Source: Pycnopodia helianthoides
Lineage: Eukaryota; Echinodermata; Asteroidea; Forcipulatida; Asteriidae
DNA: 64,000 nucleotides
NCBI GenBank assembly: GCA_032158295.1
Contig: CM063245.1
Location: forward strand, 744,001-808,000
Direction of reading: 5' to 3'
The notes under the pieces were generated by a model. That model searched no databases, was not told where the DNA came from, and saw only the letters and a program-made list of their open reading frames with translations. A program made the position numbers and the translations under genes. Positions 1 to 8,339 of this stretch are shown here, piece after piece (within the stretch, counting starts at the first letter, position 1; each line of letters begins with the position of its first letter).

Positions 1-300
1 CAGAGAAAAATGAATGAGTCATTATCTGTGCAACTCAATTGTAAGACTATTATTCGGATGCAAGTGGCCATTTTATTCCACCGAGCTCTGACGAGTGTAT
101 GGCTTAATGCTATCATGTGACAGATTGACCGATAACAAATGTAGGAAATGCGCAATGTGTGTTGTTATTTTTCCACACTTGCGTATCATGTGATATCATT
201 TTGCCATAGACGCAAGTCACATGATATCGATATGCCACATCCACAGCCGGGCATAGAGTGCAATCGAGCTCAGCGCTCTCCGGGGTCATTCATGCACGAG

Positions 301-493
301 GGCCAATTTCCTTAAGCTGTTAAGCAGAAAGTACTGCCTGGCAAATTTCTTTGCTTACCAAAAAATGAGCTGGACATCAGTCACAAAAACGTAAACTTTA
401 TGGATTTTTGGATGGCAATATGTTTCTGCTAAGCATTATTTGTCTGTGTTTAGCAAGATTTTGTGTGTTTACAGGCTGAATGAAATTGGGCCC
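301..493. mobile_element. MITE, GGGCCCAATTTCAT family
   Basis: Ends are GGCCAATTTC and GAAATTGGGCCC in inverted orientation, enclosing about 170 noncoding bases with TTAGCA/TGCTAAGC-like motifs. The same ends recur at 877-973, around 19,780-19,889, and near 48.7, 49.3 and 49.5 kb, so this is an interspersed family. Confidence 0.6.
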
Positions 494-691
494 AGATATG
501 AAAACTTGCTTGATTCAGCTCTGCCAAACTGGTCCGCTGGACATTAGGCCAGGTATACAACTGTAATTAGAGTCTAACGTGCCAAGCTCCTAAGAGGAGT
601 CAAAAATTTGGATGTTGAGTTACTAAAAGGTGTAACATTGAGGGAGAGTCCTAGTACATAAAAACAAAGAGTCATTAATACTTGAACCATA

Positions 692-834
692 GGCCCCTTT
701 CAAAACCACGGCTTGGGCTTGAGCTCTGGCTAGAGCTTCGTCCGCCTGATTGAAGCCCCGTAAGGCGTAGGGACAGTGAATGCTTCTAAATAACTGACGG
801 AGCCCAAGCCCAAGCCAAGGTTTCAAAATGGGCC
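692..834. mobile_element. MITE with GGCCCCTTTCAAAACC / CTTGGGCTT inverted ends
   Basis: The left end reads GGCCCCTTTCAAAACCACGG then CTTGGGCTTGAGCTC. The right end is the near-perfect reverse complement (GAGCCCAAGCCCAAGCC ... TTTCAAAATGGGCC). A related copy lies at about 22,110-22,249. No coding capacity. Confidence 0.65.
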
Positions 835-876
835 ATAAATGAAAGGTCAGCAGCTAAAAATATGCTTATGAGAACC

Positions 877-973
877 AGGGTCCAATTTCTGTGATTACAG
901 CGCCCAGTAAAGCACACTTCTATGGAATGTAAGTGCAGAATTCCGCAGTAAGAAGTGCCATAAAATTGGGCCC
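877..973. mobile_element. Short MITE, GGGCCCAATTT family
   Basis: Bounded by AGGGTCCAATTTC and AAAATTGGGCCC in inverted orientation; noncoding; lies in the 3'-most MRPL12 intron visible here. Confidence 0.5.
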
Positions 974-1016
974 AGCAATTATTGAAGTTCAAAATACAAA
1001 TTCTAACACAACTTAC

Positions 1017-1160
1017 CTGTACAAGATTCATGCCACTTGTTAAAGCCTTAATTTGCTTGATGAGTTTGACTTTACTCGTTTCATCAAATTTGGTGAGTTT
1101 CACAGTGAACTGGGTTTTTTCCTTTGGTTTAACGACAACATCAGCTTCATCATCTTCTTC
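1017..1160 (-). CDS. MRPL12: MRPL12 exon: start of C-terminal domain
   Basis: Exactly 48 codons with donor GTAAGT. An acidic lead (EEDDEADVVV) is followed by EKTQFTVKLTKFDETSKVKL and ends at GMNLVQ. In the family the next residues (KKLVE-like) start the last exon, which is not in the window. Confidence 0.92.
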
Positions 1161-2235
1161 CTTCATTAACAAATGAGAATGCGTTAGTCAAAGCAAGAGA
1201 AATATGAGACCAATAGAGTTCAACAATTTTCTTTTTGAAAAGAGCCATGTCTGAGTCTGATTAATTAACAATTTGGAACGCTAGGTGACAGTAGACTTAT
1301 GAGGTAAATTCCATTGTTTATATCGTTTTGAGTAGCTCACATTTCTGATCACAATGGATTTATCTGGTAAAGCTGCTCCTGCCCTGTGGAATAAGCTCCC
1401 TGTCACACTTCGCAAAACAACATCACTCGACAACTTCAAGAGGGAACTGAAGTCACACTTGTTTACATAGACTTTCATGGCTTTATATTAACTACAATTT
1501 ATATCCATTTTGTTAAGTAATTCCTTTTGTGTAGGCGCCTTGATCGGTTTTCTGGAGAAGTGCGCATTATAAATTCATATTATTATTATTATTATATATC
1601 TAGTGTCCTCAAAAGTCCTAATTTAACTTAAGTCTGAGTCATATAAGACTGTCAACAGCTGTCCAAAACTGTCAGCTGATGAGGTAACTTCAGTTGAGGA
1701 GATATTTGAATTTCTGACATCACAAGTGTATACATGTATACCCTCATATTTTAATGGGAAACTGACCTGTTCTTGGGCAGCAGAGGGCGCTGCAAAACCT
1801 CCCATGGCCATAACTGGAGCATCTTGAATTCCTAAAGATTGCTGTTGGGTTAAGAGAGAAGACAATCACTATCTTGAAAAACTTCTCTAGGAAAAATTTA
1901 AAAGTTGTTATGTGATTAAACATACATACATGTTGGCAAGCAACGATGAGAAACTCTCTCATTTTATTTATATAAAAATGTCAAAAACATTTCTAAGCCT
2001 CACCTTTAATAATTTATTGAGATCCGCAACTTCTGCCACAGTGAGGCTTGATATCTGCTCAACGATGCTGGAAATCTTTTCTGGATACTTGATCTCTCCA
2101 TCTAGGGGAGGCGGTGGGATTGCATCACTGCTATAGCATCTTGTTGCCAGTGGATCACCTTGAAGTCTTTGATTGGTTGCTAGCACCCTGTAGACCCAAT
2201 GTGTTGAAAACTGGCTTTTGTGAAGTCGGCATAAT
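1017..2235 (-). CDS. MRPL12: Mitochondrial large-subunit ribosomal protein L12 (L7/L12 family), partial, internal exons
   Basis: Bacterial L7/L12-type stalk protein of the mitochondrial ribosome, which recruits translation factors; imported into the matrix. Three exons are visible on the minus strand: 2004-2235, 1767-1841 and 1017-1160 (150 residues together). The first covers the end of a presequence-like stretch and the N-terminal dimerisation region (KYPEKISSIVEQISSLTV, ADLNKLLK). The second is the Gly/Ala hinge (GIQDAPVMAMGGFAAPSAAQ). The third is the start of the C-terminal domain (TQFTVKLTKFDETSKVKLIK, LTSGMNLVQ). Junction phases agree: the 232-nt exon starts with one base completing a codon, and the next two are phase-0 exons of 25 and 48 codons. 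The final exon (about 33 residues in the family, beginning KKLVE-like) was not found at 1-1016 and should lie left of the window. The first exon is not assigned with confidence. Identification rests on clear resemblance to human MRPL12. Confidence 0.93.
1340..1600 (+). mobile_element. 5'-truncated non-LTR retrotransposon 3' end
   Basis: On the plus strand, codons from about 1351 to the TAG at 1468-1470 read GKAAPALWNKLPVTLRKTT, SLDNFKRELKSHLFT. This is the typical C-terminus of ORF2 in many invertebrate LINEs (LWN-LP ... FK-LK-LF pattern). It is followed by a 3' UTR with GCGCCTTGATCGG, AAGTGCGCATTATAAAT and a terminal (ATT)n run. Everything upstream is missing, as expected for 5' truncation. 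It sits in an MRPL12 intron. Confidence 0.75.
1767..1841 (-). CDS. MRPL12: MRPL12 exon: hinge
   Basis: Exactly 25 codons, flanked by acceptor TTAACCCAACAG and donor GTCAGT. It encodes QSLGIQDAPVMAMGGFAAPS and AAQEQ, the flexible Gly/Ala hinge that joins the N- and C-terminal domains of L7/L12 proteins. Confidence 0.92.
2004..2235 (-). CDS. MRPL12: MRPL12 exon: presequence end and N-terminal dimerisation region
   Basis: Acceptor at 2236-2237 (TTTTGTCATATTACAG before the exon), donor GTGAGG just below 2004. It encodes 77 full codons after one leading base and includes CYSSDAIPPPPLDGEIKYPE, where mitochondrial presequence cleavage would be expected, then the L7/L12 N-domain helix pair. Confidence 0.92.
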
Positions 2236-4500
2236 CTGTAATATGACAAAAGTTGCTCTGTTAAGGATTTGTTATTTTCTATCAAATGAGACCGTGACAC
2301 ATGCAACTGCAGTGCCAATTATTTCTACTGTGTTTTTAATTTTTCAATGCAACAGCTGAGAAACCAAAAAACAAGCAAATCAGCTAAAAATTTACATGCC
2401 TTAAAATGCATACATGTAACTAGACTTGTAATAAAAATTTGTATGTCATTTTAAAAGTTTTTGTTTGTTTTTCTTCAAAATATTTTCTCAACGATGTTTT
2501 GAGTGTTGAAGATTAAATCCATTATGTTCTTAGAATGTGTCGTGTTTTTTAAAAGTGGTAAAAATTTGGCAAATCTGGTGACTAGTCTGACAAAAATAGT
2601 TGAAATTGCAATTTCTTTGATTTTTTACATTGGATGACTCAAAAGCCTCCGGTCTCTGACACCCGTCGGGAGGATGGAGGGTTACCATTATTGCAACTAT
2701 CCCCACCAGTCCACCCCCAACCTAGCCCCATAAATAATTGCCTCCAGAGAGGTGCAACATTTTTCGAATAGAAACCCACGTTTTCACGCAGAGTTTTATC
2801 ATTAGGCAGTTCCGTCAACTGACATTTCGTGTGTACACATTTCCCTGCACCACACACACACTGGCCCCTGAAAAGAGCAAAACATACTAAGCTATAACTC
2901 ATGTTTCGTTTATTCAACAACGTTGAAACTCAATAGCAAGCATAAGTCATATCTCTTCTTACTTATATCAAAATATTATCGACATCGAAGTTACAGTTTA
3001 GAAGATATCGTACAAAATACAGCACAACCCCAATTCACGTCTGCAGAGAGAGCTTCGGAAAATTTCGGAAATGTCCGAATAAGCCCGATTATGGTTTTTC
3101 ACATTTGGCCTGAATTAGGCTTGTTGAAATTTTCTCAACGGCAAGTTGCAGCAGATAAGGTAAGATATTTCATGAAAATCTCTGTTAATTTTTCATTTGT
3201 TTTATACGTTTTTCAACTTTACTTCTTTAAATTATGCCATTTAATCTACAGCCAAATCAAATGTGAGCTTATGGGCATATAAGAAGACTTAATTCAATTT
3301 ATGTGTGTGAAATTTGTGTGCAGCATTATTAAAAACTTTTCAGACTAAAAGACTTTCTCTGCAGATATTTTTTTATGCTGCGTGATGCCAAACATAACGA
3401 GGTATCACAAATGGGCCTCGTCGTATTGTGCAATAGCTGAGCAATCACTGACATAGCGCGCCCTCTTGTGTCGGTAAGACTAATAAAAAGTAAGAGTCCG
3501 ATCCATAGGCTGTGTGTTGAAGCTCTGCCGTGGCTTAATAAAGAAAACAATGAGAATTGCACAAGATTTTTACTCCCGCCTTCCTAGCTCAGTACACATG
3601 CCTACACATGATTGATTGACATGGTACACTCACCACACAGGCATGACAGGTCATACCTTATTTAGCGCTGTACATAATACTAACATGCATGACGACTGGG
3701 GGAAAAATCTTGGCATGAAAAATTAGAGTCCAGCGTACGTATTGGCATTGTATTAAAAGTTATATGGGGGCTACCCCAACCCAACCCGTCCGGATATTGG
3801 GCAGAATATTTTTCACGCTTTCTACAATTTTCAGCCACCTTGCTCAGTATGGATACCGACTTAAATAGCATTAATTCCACCTCACCTTGGACTGCTGCTT
3901 AACGCACGCCTCAAAATAGGAGCACAGCTTCTGCAAATAGTGTTCATTTTCTCTGTCAAATAAGTGTGTAGTACGGTGTGCTGTGTTATGTGGTCACCGT
4001 GTTATAACATGCCTCGTGAATGTTGTACGCAATTCCATGAGTAAGGTATGAAGACTGGGTACCAGATTTGGTTTGTACGCAACCAGACTGAAGCTAGCCG
4101 CGTATTGGGCCAGAAATTCCATCCGCGTATTCAGGAAAAATAGAATCCATGCAGTTAAAGGCGGTAACATTTCTGTTTCCCGCCTGCAATTTTTTTTTCC
4201 GTACCACACTAGAGCCAATGCATACACGCATAAGGTATGGGCGCTTTCCCGGATCCCTTCACTGTTGACCCCCTGTCTCTAGTGTGGTACGAACAAAATA
4301 ATTGCTTCCCGCCTTTTCTAATTTCAACGAATTAAAAAAAAAAAATTCTTTATCAGTATAGTTTTTTCTATATTCTTCGAAAACATATCACTGACAACAC
4401 TTAAATATAAAATGGAATAACTTGGCTGCTTAATTAATTAGTAATTAGCCGCCACAATTAAGACCTCATCATCCAGACCATAATACAGCTTAACACGATT
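2236..4500. other. Noncoding interval right of MRPL12
   Basis: Apart from the weak exon candidate near 3.45 kb, no supported gene was seen. The stretch at 2.64-2.92 kb and the 119-codon plus-strand open frame at 2.92-3.28 kb have no recognisable product. Confidence 0.4.
3403..3458 (-). CDS. Possible MRPL12 first exon (weak)
   Basis: An ATG with a purine at -3 (about 3458) opens MSVIAQLLHNTTRPICDTS, which is basic and hydroxylated with no acidic residue before position 17, as a mitochondrial presequence would be. Splicing after 18 codons plus two bases would give the phase the 2235 exon needs. However, the donor there (GTTATG) is poor, so this is only a candidate. RNA reads would settle it. 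Confidence 0.2.
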
Positions 4501-4504
4501 GAAT

Positions 4505-4633
4505 GTTTTGCCAACATCGGCCCTCCGTGCCAACCAGCGCCGTTTGTTTATCAACAATGGAAAAGTCTATACCTTTCTATTGTTGATCAACAAACTGCGC
4601 TGGTTGGCATGGAGGGCCGAATGCTGCCAAAAC
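4505..4633. repeat. Long inverted repeat (foldback)
   Basis: About 57-base arms separated by a short AT-rich loop near 4,564-4,573. Left arm includes GGCCCTCCGTGCCAACCAGC and TTTATCAACAATGG; right arm carries their complements (CTATTGTTGATCAA, GCTGGTTGGCATGGAGGGCC). It is a few mismatches from perfect and probably a foldback MITE. No reading frame. Confidence 0.75.
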
Positions 4634-5194
4634 ATACAGTCGCGGGTACAGATGTTGTGACAAAATTCAGCATTTCAGAAAACTTTCAATAAAAGAAAAT
4701 AAATATATTGATTGGTTGCTTTGTTTCTAACAAATTCAACAGTATTATTTTTAGAATATTCATGTATACATTGTTACAAACTGTGGCTATCTGTTTTTGC
4801 TTTGTATTTATCGCTTCCCATAGACTCTTGGGCTGTGACGTTGCAAAAGAAAGGTCTATAGTGAGTGAATTAGATGAATACATTATAAAGAACCCAGATG
4901 TGTTTTCTTCTACCTGTCACATAAAGATAAAATTTGAAATAAATATACAATGACAATTGTCTTTTTTGAACAGATATTTTTTCCATCATGTTACTATTTA
5001 TTTTGATGCTTATTATGCTGTCCAGAAATTAAACTAAATTAAATTCATGAGATTTTAAAGTTAATCTTGTTGATTACTATTCATTCATATGCGTTTTTCT
5101 AAGTTGATCATTAACCTTTTCGTAATTTTGATTGGGTGGAAATAATAAGGGAGTATTCATTTTTTGTTCACGGCAAATTGGAATTTTCATTTAA

Positions 5195-5465
5195 ACAGCT
5201 AGTTGACTGGGCGCGCCGCATATAGGCAAGAGAAAATGGCGTCTATATAATTTGGGTAAATTAACCACTAATTAGTGGACCAAAGTTGCCAGTTAAAAAA
5301 TTTTGGACTAAAAGTTCCACTTTTATTCATTATATAAAAGGGTACAAATTCTTTTCAAGAGGTAGTTGACTCAGCCGCATATGCAATTGTGCATGTTATA
5401 GATGGGAAATGGCATCTGAATAGCTGTGGTTAATTAACCACTAATGAGTGGACCAATTTAGCTCC
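5195..5465 (+). repeat. Diverged tandem duplication
   Basis: Two related blocks (about 5195-5290 and 5355-5465) share TAGTTGACT, GCCGCATAT, AAATGGC and TTAACCACTAATTAGTGGACC in the same order. Neither is coding. Confidence 0.5.
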
Positions 5466-5499
5466 AAAATTTGGTATGCTCATTTAAATTGTCCTTTGT

Positions 5500-5592
5500 C
5501 CTGGACAATGGACATTTGACAAGAGATACTGACAATGGACAAGAGATATTGACAATGGACAATAGACAAGAGATATTGACAATGTACATTCT
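5500..5592 (+). repeat. Imperfect tandem repeat, GACAATGGACAAGAGATATT-like
   Basis: Four to five degenerate copies of a roughly 20-base unit containing GACAATGGACAAGAGATA. Noncoding. Confidence 0.6.
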
Positions 5593-5992
5593 TCAGCAGA
5601 GACTAAACCAAAATTATCTTAGTCAATAATTTTCACAATTTTACACCAAAATTGAGTTGAGCCTGCCGAACTTGCTGCTGGCTATAGTTTATTCAACTGA
5701 TTTTTTTCAGTACTTTCAGTACTTTTTCTCAATACATTGTATTATATCTACGTTTACACCTACGTTTACAATGTATAGGACTTACTGTGCCCAGGGTTAA
5801 AAACCAGAGATAAAACTCTTTGAGTTAAAGACTCTGGAAAACCTTGTGGCCTACTTTCTGTTACAAATTTAGCTTTGCTTTTGCGAAAACTTTAAGCTTA
5901 TGGTCTACTTTTTGTTACAAATTCTTTCTTAAACATTCACACACAAATAATAAAATTAAATAAGCATTATGCATCTCATTACAAGAGATACT

Positions 5993-6220
5993 ATGTTTTA
6001 TGCTCGTAAATGAGGTACTTCATTTACCAGCATGAAACATTTTCATACTTGCATTGAGGTACTTCAATGCAAGTATGATAATATTGCATCCTTGTAATGA
6101 AGTACCTCATTACAAGAATGCAATCGCTCATAAAAATACATGTACTTGTAAGGAAATACCTCCTTACAGAGTGTACATGTATTTGGTCCACATACTTGTA
6201 ATGAGGTACCTCATTACAAG
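5993..6220. repeat. Cluster of five palindromes centred on GTAC
   Basis: Five hairpin-forming palindromes follow one another: 5993-6040, 6043-6078, 6083-6124, about 6134-6184, and 6195-6220. They share a core close to TGAGGTACCTCA, but each has its own outer arms and stays self-complementary. The last has a perfect 13-base arm (CTTGTAATGAGGT followed by its complement). The fourth has ATAC at its centre and a 3-base bulge between core and outer arm. No gene is adjacent. Confidence 0.8.
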
Positions 6221-7038
6221 ATGTTGACAAAATTCTCAGTAAACTACGATTTCATTCGTAAGTTCCAGCTGGAGCTCAACAACGACCTATTTCAAATATT
6301 GTTTGGTACATTATCTGTGCTGGAGTTCAATCTTGATGTAGATGAATTCTGGAAGATCAAGTTGCACATCATTATCCATAGGAAGATTTGCCCAGAATGA
6401 AGATGTCCATTTCGAAAAGTTTTTCCCGATTAAATAGTAATTGCAATTTACCGAGTCAAATTGTTCAATGATATTGAGATCTACTTGACGTTAAAATGTT
6501 GGCTTTCACTAATGTCCAATCCAAACGAATGTTCTCACTCAAGCTGAACTGACATTCAAGTGTCCACTGATGTCTAGGCTTGTTACCAACTGCCTCCGCT
6601 TATCTGTTGATAAAAAAAGCAAAGCATCATGAAGATCATCTCAATAATTAATAACTCATCACTTGACAATGTATCAGATAGGGGCAATTGTGAAGATTTG
6701 GTTCTTTGTATTTAAACAGCATCGATTCTTGGCTGGACCAAGGCAACCTTCTTTGTCTTAGCCTTAACATTACATGATAAAAAAAGGAAAAATAGAATTC
6801 CAATTCAAACATTTTTAAGCAAACTAGACACCACATGACATTTTGAAACGATCTATTTGGTTATTAAAACAAACTATTAATCTTTGGAAAGTGTGAACCT
6901 TTGAAACAACAGTATGACAATTGTCAACAAAATTTGTTATGTGCAAAAAGGCTCCTGCCACCAAGATTAATAGATTGCAAACAGAACTTGCAATCTGTGA
7001 TTGTGTATACCTTTAAAAAACCACAATGCCTTCACTGG

Positions 7039-7104
7039 TCAGTAATTTTGAGTAGTAACACAATTCAGCTCAGGGGAATGTCGTAGCAGAGACACATCAG
7101 TCAC
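7039..7104 (-). CDS. Unidentified gene, possible last exon B
   Basis: Good acceptor (TTTTATTCTTACAG), then 21 codons (VTDVSLLRHSPELNCVTTQN, Y) and TGA, phase 0. The sequence reads more like ordinary protein than exon A. This choice would place the 17-bp minisatellite in the last intron. Confidence 0.35.
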   Translation of the reverse strand: MTDVSLLRHSPELNCVTTQNY

Positions 7105-8336
7105 CTGTAAGAATAAAATAATGGATAAACATGTAACTTTAACAAATCAAGAGAATGCAAAAAACCAACAACCATTTCTTTGAAAATCTTTTGCAAGTGG
7201 TATTAAATGTTTCAATGCGTAAAATAATTTACAAACACTTAGTCTCAGTTTAGCAGTACAGATAAACTTGCAAATTTAAGTATATCATCAATTTTGGAAA
7301 AGATCTTACCTAGAATTTCCACCGTTCACTCTCCTGACTCTCCAGCAAGACTCCATCATCGGCAAGGCTCCATCGTCGGCAAGGCTCCATCGTCGGCAAG
7401 GCTCCATCGTCGGCAAGGCTCCATCGTCGGCAAGGCTCCATCGTCGGCAAGGCTCCATCGTCGGCAAGGCTCCATCGTCGGCAAGGCTCCATCGTCGGCA
7501 AGGCTCCATCGTCGGCAAGGCTCCATCGTCGGCAAGGCTCCATCGTCGGCAAAGGCTCCATCGTCGGCAAGGCTCCATCGTCGGCAAGGCTCCATCGTCG
7601 GCAAGGTTCCATCGTCAGCAAGGCTCCATCGTCAGCAAGGCTCCATCGTCAGCAAGACTCCATCATCAGCATCTTAGTGGTCAATGTTGACAGCAGAGCA
7701 TTTCATCGCAGCATGTCGAGATGATAACCTATTATACAACAACAATCCCAATACTGTATTGAATTGTACTTTGGCATGGTCAAATTCTGCACATTAATAT
7801 ACCAGGGTGTGGTTGTTAAACAATAACAAAATTCTGGAAAAAAGGGGATGTATTTTCTGGAAATTTTGTTCTCTATCTCTGCAGGATGTTTCATTTTACA
7901 GGTTGGCAGATTCTCTACATCATAAGGTGTGGTAATAAAAGTAACTGCCTTAATTTGAGAATCTGAAGGGAACAAATATTGAAGAAAAATCAGGAAAACT
8001 CCTGACAAATTACAGGCTTAAATTTAGATCTGAGTTATCAAGCTAAGGTATTAAAGTAATATTACCTCAAAGTTCCATTCTTGAACTTGTAAATGAGTAG
8101 ATGTCACTCTCCTTACAGCAAGAAACACCCAGTCTGTTGATGTGAATCTCCGAACAATGAACCTGTGGAAGATACTTAAAGACTGTCCTGTGTTTTAGAA
8201 CATCTTAAAATACAACTAAAGACTAATTTGTTTAAAAACAGAAAAACAGAGACTCATTTGTCTTCTTACCATACCACACGGTCTTCAAGGTTCCCGATGA
8301 TAGCAGCAATCTTCAGACACCTCCACAAGACATCAC
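7039..8336 (-). CDS. Unidentified spliced gene, 3' part
   Basis: Two internal exons, 8270-8336 and 8066-8162, are joined by consensus sites. The TG left at the first donor is completed by G at the next acceptor to give Trp. Together they read DVLWRCLKIAAIIGNLEDRV, VWFIVRRFTSTDWVFLAVRR, VTSTHLQVQEWNFE. The second ends in phase 0 and can continue into either of two stop-bearing exons: 7915-7962 (ILKLRQLLLLPHLMM) or 7039-7104 (VTDVSLLRHSPELNCVTTQN then Y). The second choice would skip the 17-bp minisatellite. I do not recognise the protein. Upstream exons must lie right of 8.34 kb and end one base into a codon; none was assigned. A CpG-rich stretch with a GTAAGTG donor near 13,970-14,165 could hold its 5' end. 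Confidence 0.5.
7344..7672 (+). repeat. 17-bp minisatellite, about 19 copies
   Basis: Unit GGCTCCATCGTCGGCAA, nearly identical through the middle; edge copies carry CATCATC, TCAGCAA or AAGACTCC variants, and one copy near 7,552 has an extra A. Since 17 is not a multiple of 3 and the unit lacks stops in several registers, overlapping open frames appear on both strands with 17-residue periodicity. These are by-products, not genes. Confidence 0.95.
7915..7962 (-). CDS. Unidentified gene, possible last exon A
   Basis: Acceptor TTGTTCCCTTCAG, then ILKLRQLLLLPHLMM and TAG. Its phase suits the exon ending at 8066. It competes with 7039-7104. Confidence 0.3.
   Translation of the reverse strand: MLKLRQLLLLPHLMM
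8066..8162 (-). CDS. Unidentified gene, internal exon
   Basis: Acceptor TATCTTCCACAG, donor GTAATA. The leading G completes Trp, then 32 codons: FIVRRFTSTDWVFLAVRRVT, STHLQVQEWNFE. Ends in phase 0. Confidence 0.55.
8270..8336 (-). CDS. Unidentified gene, internal exon
   Basis: Acceptor TTCATGTGCAG, donor GTAAGA. Only one frame is open: two bases, then 21 codons (DVLWRCLKIAAIIGNLEDRV, V), then TG. Confidence 0.55.
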
Positions 8337-8339
8337 CTG

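Noticed and set aside
2923..3282. 119-codon plus-strand frame with a GTAAGA near 3,162
   Set aside because: Could be an exon, but no matching acceptor or downstream exon was found and the product is not recognisable.
6262..6490. Minus-strand open stretch reading LIGKNFSKWTSSFWANLPMD and onward
   Set aside because: Looks protein-like, but it is under 60 codons, has a poor upstream acceptor and no partner exon. Chance openness or a decayed fragment is equally likely.
7294..7677. 127-codon plus-strand frame and three overlapping minus-strand frames
   Set aside because: Translations of the 17-bp minisatellite; no start context or partner exons.
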